DNA from: an uncultured Clostridia bacterium
Lineage (GTDB): Bacteria; Bacillota; Clostridia; TANB77; CAG-465
Direction: 5' to 3'
Length of the DNA stretch: 19,447 nucleotides
NCBI GenBank assembly: GCA_934132895.1
Contig: CAKPAG010000015.1
Coordinates: 1 to 19,447, forward strand
The position numbers were made by a program, and so were the translations under genes. How positions within the stretch are numbered: the stretch's first letter is position 1; every line of letters starts with the position of its first letter. This document shows positions 1 through 7,259 of this stretch, piece after piece. Under the pieces are notes generated by a model. The model was not told the DNA's origin. It made no database searches and saw only the letters and a list, made by a program, of their open reading frames with translations.

Positions 1-128
1 TGATTATTTTTATTTTATCATAGAAAGGTTTTTTTTACTACTCTTAGTTTACACAAATTTTTCTACATGCTCATTTTTTTTAGTTTCATCTACTATTTTA
101 TTATATTCTATAATTTATATTTTTAACT

Positions 129-1895
129 CTAATCCTCTCTTTCAGCATATACTTCTTGTTTGTTATAACGAGTATGTAGTAACTTATGAGCTGTTTTAGA
201 ATTAGGACTTTCTAGAAATTCCTTATATAAAATTTTCACTTCTGGATTTTGATGAGATTTTCTGTATGTAGCTTTTTTATCGGCATTATATAACGCTTTT
301 GCTCTTAAACCTCTAACATCTATTTTACTTGCTTTGTATTCATTTACAATTGGTTGACCACCACCATTAATACATCCTCCAGGACAAGTCATTATTTCAA
401 TAAAACTATATGGTGATTTATTTTCTTTTATTTCATCTAATAATTTACTTGCATTACTTAACCCTTGGGCTACTGCTATTTTATGTTTTTTACCTTGCAC
501 TATTATTTCTGCTTCTTTAATATCTTTATTTCCTCTTACCATTTTAAATTCAACATTTTCTATTTCTGTTCCATCTAAAAGATAAGATACACTTCTTAAA
601 GCTGCCTCCATTACTCCACCTGTTGTCCCAAATATATGGCCAGCACCAGTAGCCTCTCCCAAAGGTTTGTCATATTCTTCATCTTCCAAGGCTGCAAGAT
701 CAATATTGGCTTCTTTTAACATTCTTGCCATCTCCCTTGTTGTGATAACGTTATCTACTGCTTGTAAACCATTTTCTAGTTTTAATTCATCTCGTATAAT
801 TTCAGCTTTTTTTGCAGAACATGGCATAAGTGCAACTGAATATATATCTTTTGGATCTATACCTTCTTTTTCAGCATAATATGTTTTGATAATTGTTCCT
901 AAAATTTCCATTGGAGATTTTGTTGTAGATAAATGATTTAAACTTTCAGGATAAAACTTTTCCGCATAATTTATCCATCCACTACTACATGATGTTATCA
1001 TAGGCAAGTTTTTGTTTTCCTTAAGTCTTGATATAAACTCGGTTGCTTCCTCCATAATTGTAATGTCAGCACCTAAATCTGTATCAAATACCTTATCGAA
1101 CCCAAGCCTTCTTAAAGCTGCAACCATTTTTCCTTGTACTAAAGAACCTATAGGCATTCCAAATTCTTCTCCAATAGTAGCTCTTACTGCCGGCGCTGTT
1201 TGAATTATTACATGTTTTTTAGGATCTGCTAAAGCTTCTCTTAAAGCACCTACATTACTTTTTTCAGTTAAAGCTCCTACAGGGCAATGGATTATGCATT
1301 GTCCGCATCCTACACAAGTTGAATTTCTCATTCCCATATTTAAAGCTACGCCTATTTTTGAATGAAATCCCCTATTTACTGTTGATATAGCTGAAACGCC
1401 TTGAACTTTTTTACAAATATTTACACATCTTCTACATAAAATACACTTAGCAGTATTTCTAACTATACATGCAGAAGAATCATCCAAATCTGACTCAGGC
1501 ATCTCTCCCTCATACTCAAGGTCTGGAATTTCAAATCTTCTACATAAATCTTGTAATCTACAATTTGTACTTCTTACACAAGTAAGACATTTTTTCTCGT
1601 GACTGGAAAGTAACAATTCAAGAATTGTCCTTTTAGTGTCTATAAGGCCCTTAGTATTTGTTCTAACAACAAGCCCATCCTCTACAGGATATACACAAGA
1701 TGCTTTATATCCTTTTACTCCTTCAATTTCCACAAGACACATCCTGCAATCTCCTACTTCATTAATTTCTTTTAAAAAACAAAGTGTAGGAATATCTATA
1801 TCTAATGCTCTTGCTGCTTCTAATATAGTAGTTCCCTTTTCTACTGTTATTTTTCTTCCGTCAATTGTAAGTGTCACCATCTCTTTTTTACTCAT
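129..1895 (-). CDS. hydA: [FeFe]-hydrogenase catalytic subunit (HydA-like)
   Basis: This is the 588-residue catalytic subunit of a cytoplasmic iron-only hydrogenase, which reduces protons to H2 or the reverse. An N-terminal [2Fe-2S] ferredoxin domain (Cys 39, 50, 53, 67) is followed by a His-Cys3 [4Fe-4S] site (His 99, Cys 103, 106, 112). Two classical [4Fe-4S] sites follow (Cys 151/154/157/161 and 194/197/200/204). The H-cluster domain has the three expected motifs: L1 TSCSSGW at 301-307, L2 MPCSAKK at 357-363 and L3 EIMTCPGGC at 500-508. L1 is unusual: the Cys and Pro usually found after TSC are both Ser. The ATG at 1895 follows a GAGGT ribosome site. The gene lies 21 bases after hydB, and together with hydC it forms the hydABC set of trimeric, NAD-linked, probably electron-bifurcating enzymes. 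Family assignment is very sure; bifurcation is inferred from the partners. Confidence 0.97.
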   Translation of the reverse strand: MSKKEMVTLTIDGRKITVEKGTTILEAARALDIDIPTLCFLKEINEVGDCRMCLVEIEGVKGYKASCVYPVEDGLVVRTNTKGLIDTKRTILELLLSSHEKKCLTCVRSTNCRLQDLCRRFEIPDLEYEGEMPESDLDDSSACIVRNTAKCILCRRCVNICKKVQGVSAISTVNRGFHSKIGVALNMGMRNSTCVGCGQCIIHCPVGALTEKSNVGALREALADPKKHVIIQTAPAVRATIGEEFGMPIGSLVQGKMVAALRRLGFDKVFDTDLGADITIMEEATEFISRLKENKNLPMITSCSSGWINYAEKFYPESLNHLSTTKSPMEILGTIIKTYYAEKEGIDPKDIYSVALMPCSAKKAEIIRDELKLENGLQAVDNVITTREMARMLKEANIDLAALEDEEYDKPLGEATGAGHIFGTTGGVMEAALRSVSYLLDGTEIENVEFKMVRGNKDIKEAEIIVQGKKHKIAVAQGLSNASKLLDEIKENKSPYSFIEIMTCPGGCINGGGQPIVNEYKASKIDVRGLRAKALYNADKKATYRKSHQNPEVKILYKEFLESPNSKTAHKLLHTRYNKQEVYAERED

Positions 1896-1916
1896 ATCTT
1901 TTACCTCACAATATTT

Positions 1917-3737
1917 CTATTTGCTTATAGCCTTAAAAGGACATTTAGTGATACACACTCCACATTTTATACATTTATCTTGATTTATTTTAAATGGTCC
2001 TTTTCTAACTTCACCATCTATTGCACCTACTGGACAATTTTTTGCACATATTCCACACTGTTTGCATTTATTAGGATCAATATGAACTTTGCTTAGTGCT
2101 TTACATTCACCGGCAGGACATCTTTTTTCTTTTATATGTGCTTCATATTCATCTCTAAAATATTTTAAAGTACTAAGTACAGGATTCGGAGCTGTTTGAC
2201 CCAGTCCACAAAGAGATGCTTTTTTTATGTTTTCAGCAAGTCTTTCTAATTTTTCTATATCTCCCTCTTTACCTTTTCCCTCAGTAATACGAGTAAGAAT
2301 TTCAAGCATTCTTTTAGTTCCAATTCTACAAGGTGGACACTTTCCACAAGATTCATCAACAGTAAATTCCAAGAAAAACTTAGCTATATTTACCATACAT
2401 TTACTTTCATCCATAACAATAAGTCCACCTGAGCCCATCATAGAGCCAATACTGTTTAGTGATTCATAATCAATAGGCGTATCTAAGTAGTGTGCGGGAA
2501 TACATCCTCCACTTGGTCCTCCTGTTTGTGCTGCTTTAAATCTTTTTTGACCAGGAATGCCTCCGCCTATATCATAAACTATTTCCCTTAGTGTTGTTCC
2601 CATTGGTACCTCAACAAGTCCTACATTCGAAATGTTTCCACCAAGTGCAAACACTTTTGTCCCCTTTGAAGTTTCTGTCCCAATTTTATTATACCAAGTG
2701 GCACCGTTTAAAATTATTTTTGGTACATTAGCATAGGTTTCAACGTTATTTAAAAGTGTTGGTTTTTCAAAAAGTCCTTTAATAGCTGGAAAAGGTGGCC
2801 TTGGTCTTGGTTCTCCTCTTTTACCTTCAATTGAATTCATAAGTGCAGTTTCCTCACCACATACAAAAGCTCCTGCCCCAAGTCTTAGTTCTAAGTTAAA
2901 ATCTAAACCTTTTCCAAATATATTTTTTCCTAAAAGTCCCATTTTTTTGGCTTGACTTATCGCAATGTTAAGCCTTTCTACAGCAATTGGGTATTCAGCT
3001 CTTACATAGATATATCCTTCATTTGCACCAACAGCATATGCAGCTATTGTCATTGCCTCTATTACCGAATGCGGATCTCCCTCTAGTATACTTCTATCCA
3101 TAAAAGCTCCAGGATCACCTTCATCTGCATTACAACATACATATTTTTTATCTGCTTTAGCCTCTTTAGTAAATAGCCATTTCTTACCTGTAGAAAAACC
3201 TGCTCCGCCACGACCTCTAAGACCTGAATTTAATATTTCATTTACAACGTCATCTCTTGACATATTTAAAGCTTTGTATAACGCTTGATAACCATCTAAT
3301 GCTATATATTCTTCTATTTTTTCTGGATTTATTTTTCCACAATTTTTAAGTGCAATTCTTTTCTGCTTGTTATAGAAATTAAGTTCATGCCACTTTTTTA
3401 TATATTCTTCATTTTCTTTTGCAAGTAATCTTTCTACTATTTGGTCCTCCATTACCGCTGTTACTATATCTAATGCATCTTCAGCCTTTACTTTTTCATA
3501 AAATATCTCGTCTGGGTCAATAACAACAATTGGACCTTTAGCACAAAAACCAAAACATCCAGTTTTTTCAGCAGTAACATTTTTTAATTTTAACATTTTT
3601 ATTGCTTTATTTAAATTTTCAAGTAAAACATCACTTTTAGAAGAAGTGCACCCAGTACCAGAACACACCATTATTCTTTTAGTTTTAAATGTTAGTAAAG
3701 TTTCTTCTTTTATTTTATTCAACTTAGTTATATCCAT
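1917..3737 (-). CDS. hydB: NADH-binding hydrogenase subunit, NuoF-like (HydB)
   Basis: This is the 606-residue flavin and NAD(H)-binding subunit of the trimeric hydrogenase. A thioredoxin-like [2Fe-2S] domain comes first (Cys 25, 30, 61, 65). The NuoF core follows, with the glycine-rich GRGGAGFSTGKKW at about 175-187 and NADEGDPGAFMDR at about 203-215, which bind FMN and NADH. An SLBB segment and a [4Fe-4S] site of the N3 type come next (CGKCPPC at 464-470 plus Cys 510). The C-terminal tail is a two-cluster ferredoxin (Cys 558/561/564/568 and 589/592/595/599). This domain order is that of HydB in Thermotoga-type bifurcating hydrogenases and is longer than respiratory NuoF. The ATG has a strong AGGAGG site. 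The gene starts 9 bases after hydC, so the two are surely co-transcribed. Confidence 0.96.
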   Translation of the reverse strand: MDITKLNKIKEETLLTFKTKRIMVCSGTGCTSSKSDVLLENLNKAIKMLKLKNVTAEKTGCFGFCAKGPIVVIDPDEIFYEKVKAEDALDIVTAVMEDQIVERLLAKENEEYIKKWHELNFYNKQKRIALKNCGKINPEKIEEYIALDGYQALYKALNMSRDDVVNEILNSGLRGRGGAGFSTGKKWLFTKEAKADKKYVCCNADEGDPGAFMDRSILEGDPHSVIEAMTIAAYAVGANEGYIYVRAEYPIAVERLNIAISQAKKMGLLGKNIFGKGLDFNLELRLGAGAFVCGEETALMNSIEGKRGEPRPRPPFPAIKGLFEKPTLLNNVETYANVPKIILNGATWYNKIGTETSKGTKVFALGGNISNVGLVEVPMGTTLREIVYDIGGGIPGQKRFKAAQTGGPSGGCIPAHYLDTPIDYESLNSIGSMMGSGGLIVMDESKCMVNIAKFFLEFTVDESCGKCPPCRIGTKRMLEILTRITEGKGKEGDIEKLERLAENIKKASLCGLGQTAPNPVLSTLKYFRDEYEAHIKEKRCPAGECKALSKVHIDPNKCKQCGICAKNCPVGAIDGEVRKGPFKINQDKCIKCGVCITKCPFKAISK

Positions 3738-3746
3738 AATAGCCTC

Positions 3747-4235
3747 CTACTTATTACTATATTCATCTATAATTTCGTCAACTTTTTTTACGTCCATTTT
3801 TCCATATACTTCTTTGTTGACTACTATAGCAGGAGCAAGTCCGCATGCGCCAATGCATCTTACTGCTTCTAAAGAAAATTTTCCATCAGGAGTAGTTTTT
3901 CCCTCATCTATTCCAAGCCTTTCTTTAAAACGATTTAATACACTCTCCGCTCCTTTAACATAGCATGCAGTTCCCATACATACTTGAATATTATACTTTC
4001 CCTTAGGAGTAAGTGAAAATCTAGAATAAAAAGTAATAATTCCATAAATCTCAGAAAGTGGTACATTTAATTCTTTTGAAAGATATTTCTGAGAAGTAGT
4101 AGAAATATATCCGTAAGTATCTTGCACTTCATGCAAAGCACCAATTATTCCACCATCAACTTTTTTGTATTTACTAGCGATAGTTTTTAATTTATCATCA
4201 ATTTTACAACCATTACATCCCTCACAATGATCCAT
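3747..4235 (-). CDS. hydC: [2Fe-2S] hydrogenase subunit, NuoE-like (HydC)
   Basis: This is a 162-residue NuoE-family thioredoxin-fold subunit that carries one [2Fe-2S] cluster and relays electrons next to the flavin subunit. The four ligands are Cys 86 and 91 (CMGTAC) and Cys 127 and 131 (CIGAC), the exact family spacing. Before the usual helical start there is an extra short N-terminal cysteine motif, C4-x2-C7-x2-C10, whose role is unknown. The start ATG at 4235 is preceded by GGGAGGT at good spacing. The gene is the first of the hydCBA cluster and lies 33 bases after the helicase-loader gene. No separate promoter or terminator is evident in that gap, so transcription may continue from the dnaD-like gene. 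Confidence 0.95.
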   Translation of the reverse strand: MDHCEGCNGCKIDDKLKTIASKYKKVDGGIIGALHEVQDTYGYISTTSQKYLSKELNVPLSEIYGIITFYSRFSLTPKGKYNIQVCMGTACYVKGAESVLNRFKERLGIDEGKTTPDGKFSLEAVRCIGACGLAPAIVVNKEVYGKMDVKKVDEIIDEYSNK

Positions 4236-4268
4236 AAAATACCTCCCATACTTATGTTTTTTATATTA

Positions 4269-4985
4269 TTAATTTATTCTTTTTTTCTTAAGCCTTATAT
4301 CCTCGCCTATAAATTTACAAATAGTAAAATTACCTATTAATCTAGACATTACTCTTTCATCATACTGTTTATATAACTCATTTAAAGTCAAATTAGTAGA
4401 TATAACTATTTTCTTATTTTTTAAAAGTCTTGTATTTATTATATTAAATAACTCTGTAAATTTATTGTTACTCATAGTTTCTGTTCCGAGATCATCAATT
4501 ACAAGTAAATCTACATCGAATATTTTGCTATATTCTTGTTTGTCATTTGCAGTTTTATCAAAATTAAATTTATATTCTATAATTTTATCCATAAGAATTG
4601 GAGCCGTCTGGTATACAACTGTTTTACCTTGTGACAACACTTCTTTAGCAATAGCATTAGCAAGAAAAGTCTTACCAAGTCCGGTATTTCCAACAAATAA
4701 CAAATTTTTAGTTTCTGGTAAATCAATATTTTTAGCAAAGTTTAAAGCTATATTTTTTATGCACTCTATATTTTCTAGTGGCGATTTTTCTATTCCATAC
4801 TTTTCTTTATTCCTTTTATTTGAATAAAAGCCTATATCAAAAGTTTCAAAGTTCTCTTCTTCTAATTTATTTATATTTGATTGTTTATATGACTCATTTA
4901 GTAGAGCTTGTTTAAAACATTTACATTGTTCTATCATATCACCGTTTTTTAATAACACCTGTATCTTGGCATAACATACAATCAT
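4269..4985 (-). CDS. dnaC: Replicative helicase loader (DnaC/DnaI-like), C-terminal part after frameshift
   Basis: This is the AAA+ ATPase part of a DnaC/DnaI-type helicase loader, which helps place the replicative DnaB-type helicase on DNA. In this frame the Walker A motif GNTGLGKT lies at residues 99-106 and Walker B (LLVIDDLG) at about 160-167, followed by a sensor-1-like STNL. The true protein begins upstream in another frame: the coding sequence at 4939-5283 supplies the N-terminal half. The first about 13 residues of this open frame are an out-of-frame reading of that half and are probably not made as such. Homology resumes at about residue 14, just before the CKC motif. It is either an unrepaired frameshift mutant, a sequencing error, or a gene rescued by slippage. 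If it is translated separately, a downstream Met at residue 17 is a possible start, but no convincing ribosome site was seen. Confidence 0.85.
   Translation of the reverse strand: MIVCYAKIQVLLKNGDMIEQCKCFKQALLNESYKQSNINKLEEENFETFDIGFYSNKRNKEKYGIEKSPLENIECIKNIALNFAKNIDLPETKNLLFVGNTGLGKTFLANAIAKEVLSQGKTVVYQTAPILMDKIIEYKFNFDKTANDKQEYSKIFDVDLLVIDDLGTETMSNNKFTELFNIINTRLLKNKKIVISTNLTLNELYKQYDERVMSRLIGNFTICKFIGEDIRLKKKRIN
4939..4950 (-). other. +1 frameshift site in the helicase-loader gene
   Basis: Reading the minus strand, a run of six A (4945-4950) is followed by CGG and TGA. Removing one A joins the two reading frames exactly inside the zinc module. CGG is expected to be a rare codon in so AT-rich a genome, and it directly precedes the stop. 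That combination resembles hungry-codon/stop contexts at known +1 shift sites. Mutation or homopolymer error is equally possible. Confidence 0.8.
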
Positions 4986-5283
4986 ATTTAGGTAATAAAT
5001 CTTCCCTTTTTAATCCCATATTTTTAAGTTCTGTATCATACTTTTTTTGTAATTTATCTAATTTAGATTTCATATTTTCTTCTTCAATTTGGCGAGTTAT
5101 TTCATCTGAGTTTAAAATATTCCTAGTAGTTTTAAGTGCTAGCATATTTATTTCATCTTCTATTTGTTTAAGATGCTCATTTTTTTCATAAATTTCTTCT
5201 TTTATTTTTCTTGCTTCATCTAATTTGATTTGTCTTTTTATATCATATTCTCTTTTTATTTTCCTGTAAACATAACTATTCAA
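4939..5283 (-). CDS. dnaC: Replicative helicase loader (DnaC/DnaI-like), N-terminal part before frameshift
   Basis: These 114 residues form the N-terminal, charged, coiled-coil-rich segment of a DnaC/DnaI-like helicase loader. They end in the first half of its zinc module (Cys 102 and 105 in YDCMLCQDTG). The frame stops at TGA (4939-4941) right after IKKR. In the +1 frame the expected continuation, GDMIEQCKCFKQ, supplies the second Cys pair and leads into the ATPase domain. Joined, the two parts give about 337 residues, the usual length of the family in clostridia. The gene lies 30 bases after the dnaD-like gene and begins at an ATG preceded by GGAGGTGAATT. The separate N-terminal piece alone would lack the ATPase domain. 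Confidence 0.85.
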   Translation of the reverse strand: MNSYVYRKIKREYDIKRQIKLDEARKIKEEIYEKNEHLKQIEDEINMLALKTTRNILNSDEITRQIEEENMKSKLDKLQKKYDTELKNMGLKREDLLPKYDCMLCQDTGVIKKR

Positions 5284-5313
5284 AATAATTCACCTCCAAA
5301 AGTTTTGAAATTA

Positions 5314-6279
5314 CTACATATTATCATAAAACGACTCTAAGTCTATATACTCTCTTTGCTCATAATTTTGGTATTTTGTTTTTATTTCCTTTTCTGCTTT
5401 AGAGTAAGTTTTAGTTTTTGAAGCTGCTTTTTGGACTTCGCCCTCTTCTATATCTTTTACTGTTTTAAAACCCTTTTTATGCCAATTGCTAAGTATACCA
5501 TTAACATAGTTTAAAGTTGGATTAGGCTTAGTAACTGTTCTTTTTAATGCCTCTTCAATAACTGTAAAATCATATCCAAAATCTTTTATCCAAGCGTCGA
5601 TATATTGTTCCTCATATTTAGTAAAATTACGATTTATTCTAAGCGCTTTTGCTATCTTTTGTTTTGTTTTTTGTATTTTATCATAACTTTCTAAGAAGTC
5701 TTCTAAATCCTCAAAAGATTTTACTCCACCTTTATACCAAGTTTCTGCAACTGCATGTACATATTTTTTATTTAAAGCTTTTCTTTCTTGGCAGTAGTGA
5801 AAAAGAGCTATCATAACTTCTTCAGAAAAAGAATAATTTTCAAACATAGAACCTATATCTGTATACCAACTAAGAGACATTATCCCTTGGAAAAAACTTT
5901 CATTAATAGCTGATGCTGCAGCCATTCTCTTTCTTTCTTTTTCTGTTTGAACTTTACCTCTTTTAGATTCTACTTTAGGTATATATGACTTATTTATTTC
6001 AGCTTCTTTTAAGTCCACTATATTGTATCCAGAAGTAGTTTTTGTAATTAAATCTTCTGATTGTAATCTTTCTATTGCAAATGAAATTTCTTGTTCTGTA
6101 ACATTTAATTTTTTAGCCAAAGTTGCTTTATCTGCTTCACTTCCAATTTTAGACAAGAACAGCATATAAATATATAATTTTAAATCAATTCCTTCTAAAG
6201 ATACCATATTATTCATTATGAAAAGATCAGGAAGCATAGTATCTCCTAACTCCATTTTATTTTTCTGTACAAACTTCAT
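5314..6279 (-). CDS. DnaD-domain replication initiation protein
   Basis: This 321-residue primosomal DnaD-family protein is thought to act with the helicase loader at replication start or restart. An N-terminal winged-helix segment (about residues 15-95, with LAKKLNVTEQEISFAIERL as the recognition-type helices) is followed by two DnaD-type helical repeats. These lie at about 130-205 (ending ETWYKGGVKSFEDLEDFL) and 215-285 (ending NGILSNWHKKGFKTVKDIEE). I use the ATG at 6279 because it has AGGAG about 7 bases upstream. A longer in-frame start at 6336 would overlap the -35 and -10 boxes and lie before the predicted transcription start. The next gene is the helicase loader, the normal partner. 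Confidence 0.93.
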   Translation of the reverse strand: MKFVQKNKMELGDTMLPDLFIMNNMVSLEGIDLKLYIYMLFLSKIGSEADKATLAKKLNVTEQEISFAIERLQSEDLITKTTSGYNIVDLKEAEINKSYIPKVESKRGKVQTEKERKRMAAASAINESFFQGIMSLSWYTDIGSMFENYSFSEEVMIALFHYCQERKALNKKYVHAVAETWYKGGVKSFEDLEDFLESYDKIQKTKQKIAKALRINRNFTKYEEQYIDAWIKDFGYDFTVIEEALKRTVTKPNPTLNYVNGILSNWHKKGFKTVKDIEEGEVQKAASKTKTYSKAEKEIKTKYQNYEQREYIDLESFYDNM

Positions 6280-6307
6280 ATATTTTCTCCTACCAATTGA
6301 TAAAGTT

Positions 6308-6336
6308 ATTATATCATTAGTTTTATTTTTTGACAA
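6308..6336 (-). promoter_or_regulatory. Promoter of the dnaD-dnaC-hydCBA transcript
   Basis: On the minus strand there is a TTGTCA -35 box (6331-6336), exactly 17 bases, then a TATAAT -10 box (6308-6313). The predicted start near 6300 lies about 20 bases before the ATG at 6279. No internal terminator was found down to hydA, so this promoter may drive all five genes. Confidence 0.85.
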
Positions 6337-6356
6337 TAGAAAAAAATGTCTTGGGC

Positions 6357-6393
6357 AAAAAAATTATCTCATACTTTTTTACAAGTATAAGAT
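6357..6393 (-). terminator. Intrinsic terminator of the toxin-antitoxin operon
   Basis: On the minus strand an 11-bp stem (6383-6393 with 6366-6376, one G-U pair) has a 6-base loop and is followed by AA and seven U. It sits about 40 bases after the last toxin stop codon and before the dnaD promoter, so it separates the two transcription units. Confidence 0.85.
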
Positions 6394-6432
6394 AAAACTA
6401 TATGTTTTTTTATTTATATTGTTTTTTATTAT

Positions 6433-6750
6433 TTAAGTCATATTCTTTTTATACAATTTATAATATGCTAAGAAGTCCATTTTTGAATGTACTATAAAAT
6501 GAATATATACTAGCTGTAATTTTTTTAAAATTTGATATACTATTCTATAATTTGTATATATTCTTTCTTTATAACTTTTGTCTGAAATTTCTGGTATATA
6601 TCTTCCTATATACGGAAACTCTTTTAATAAATCAATACATAGGTAAATATTTTTACTTAAATTAGCTGCATAATTATTCGAAAACATTTTCATATATTGA
6701 AAATTTGAATTAATGTTATTATGAGAAAAATTAGATATAAAAACCTGCAT
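6433..6750 (-). CDS. RelE/ParE-family toxin (copy 2)
   Basis: This 105-residue protein resembles the RelE/ParE toxin superfamily, whose members are mRNA endonucleases or gyrase poisons. The segment LLKEFPYIGRYIPEIS, then YKERIYTNYRIVYQI, then VYIHFIVHSKMDF, gives the usual order of basic strand, Arg-Ile-x-Tyr strand and terminal His/Arg strand. It is paralogous to the toxin at 6885-7259: the C-terminal half is nearly identical, while the first about 45 residues are diverged and Asn-rich. It starts inside the last codons of the preceding antitoxin (20 bases overlap), with GAGG about 7 bases before the ATG, as expected for a translationally coupled pair. Whether it acts as a ribonuclease or on gyrase cannot be told. 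The odd N-terminus leaves open that it is inactive. Confidence 0.8.
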   Translation of the reverse strand: MQVFISNFSHNNINSNFQYMKMFSNNYAANLSKNIYLCIDLLKEFPYIGRYIPEISDKSYKERIYTNYRIVYQILKKLQLVYIHFIVHSKMDFLAYYKLYKKNMT

Positions 6751-6931
6751 TTTCTTTCCTCATAAGTTCAATAGATTCATCAATAGTTAAAAAATTTCCA
6801 TTTTTAAAATCTTCTTCACTTTGCATTAGTGCCATATGCAAGTAAAGACTATATAACAAATCGTATATTGACTCATTATCTACTTCAGTTTTGCTTTCTA
6901 ACATGTTTATTACTTTTTCTTTCCTTTTCAT
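6731..6931 (-). CDS. Antitoxin of pair 2, small acidic protein
   Basis: This 66-residue protein lies directly before the second RelE/ParE-like toxin and overlaps its start. It is paralogous to the antitoxin at 7234-7434: the first about 45 residues (KEKVINMLESKTEVDNESIYDLLYSLYLHMAL) match closely. The C-terminal about 20 residues differ completely, including the segment expected to wrap the toxin. The ATG at 6931 has an excellent GGAGGGG site, and that site lies inside the 3' end of the preceding toxin gene. The function as antitoxin is inferred from order, size and overlap. No recognised DNA-binding fold was identified. Confidence 0.8.
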   Translation of the reverse strand: MKRKEKVINMLESKTEVDNESIYDLLYSLYLHMALMQSEEDFKNGNFLTIDESIELMRKENAGFYI

Positions 6932-7259
6932 ATTTTCCCCTCCTCTTTATATATAACTTGTAATGCGCTAAGAAATCCATTTTTGAATGTACTATAAAAT
7001 GAATATATGTGAAATTTAATTGTTTAAACACTTGATAGACTATCCTATAATTTGTATATATTCTTTCTCTATATTCTTTATTAGATATTTCATAAACATA
7101 CCTTCCTATATATGGAAAATATTTTAATGTATCTATATATTGAGATATTCCTTTTTTACATTTCATTAAATAGTTTTTAGATAGTTTTGATGCGTACTTA
7201 AATATTTCATCTAATTCTTCTTTAAATACCTTACTAGTAACAGTCGGCATATTTTTCAT
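6885..7259 (-). CDS. RelE/ParE-family toxin (copy 1)
   Basis: This 124-residue toxin has the fuller family look. An N-terminal strand and helix (MPTVTSKVFKEELDEIFKYASKLS) leads into LKYFPYIGRYVYEISNKEYRERIYTNYRIVYQVF and ends with IHFIVHSKMDFLAHY. The ATG at 7259 follows GAGGG at good spacing and overlaps the antitoxin 3' end by 26 bases. The C-terminus runs 47 bases into the next antitoxin gene in a different frame, giving a basic tail (KRRGKYEKERKSNKHVRKQN) absent from the paralogue. This suggests the original stop was lost when the duplicate unit was joined. The target (mRNA or gyrase) is not determinable from sequence alone. Confidence 0.85.
   Translation of the reverse strand: MKNMPTVTSKVFKEELDEIFKYASKLSKNYLMKCKKGISQYIDTLKYFPYIGRYVYEISNKEYRERIYTNYRIVYQVFKQLNFTYIHFIVHSKMDFLAHYKLYIKRRGKYEKERKSNKHVRKQN

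Noticed and set aside
1..128. Possible terminator after hydA
   Set aside because: The region is AT-rich with T and A runs, but I could not find a stable hairpin followed by a U tract in the right direction.
4236..4268. Possible separate promoter or Rex operator before hydC
   Set aside because: No -35/-10 pair at proper spacing and no TTGT-N-ACAA type palindrome is visible in the short gap.
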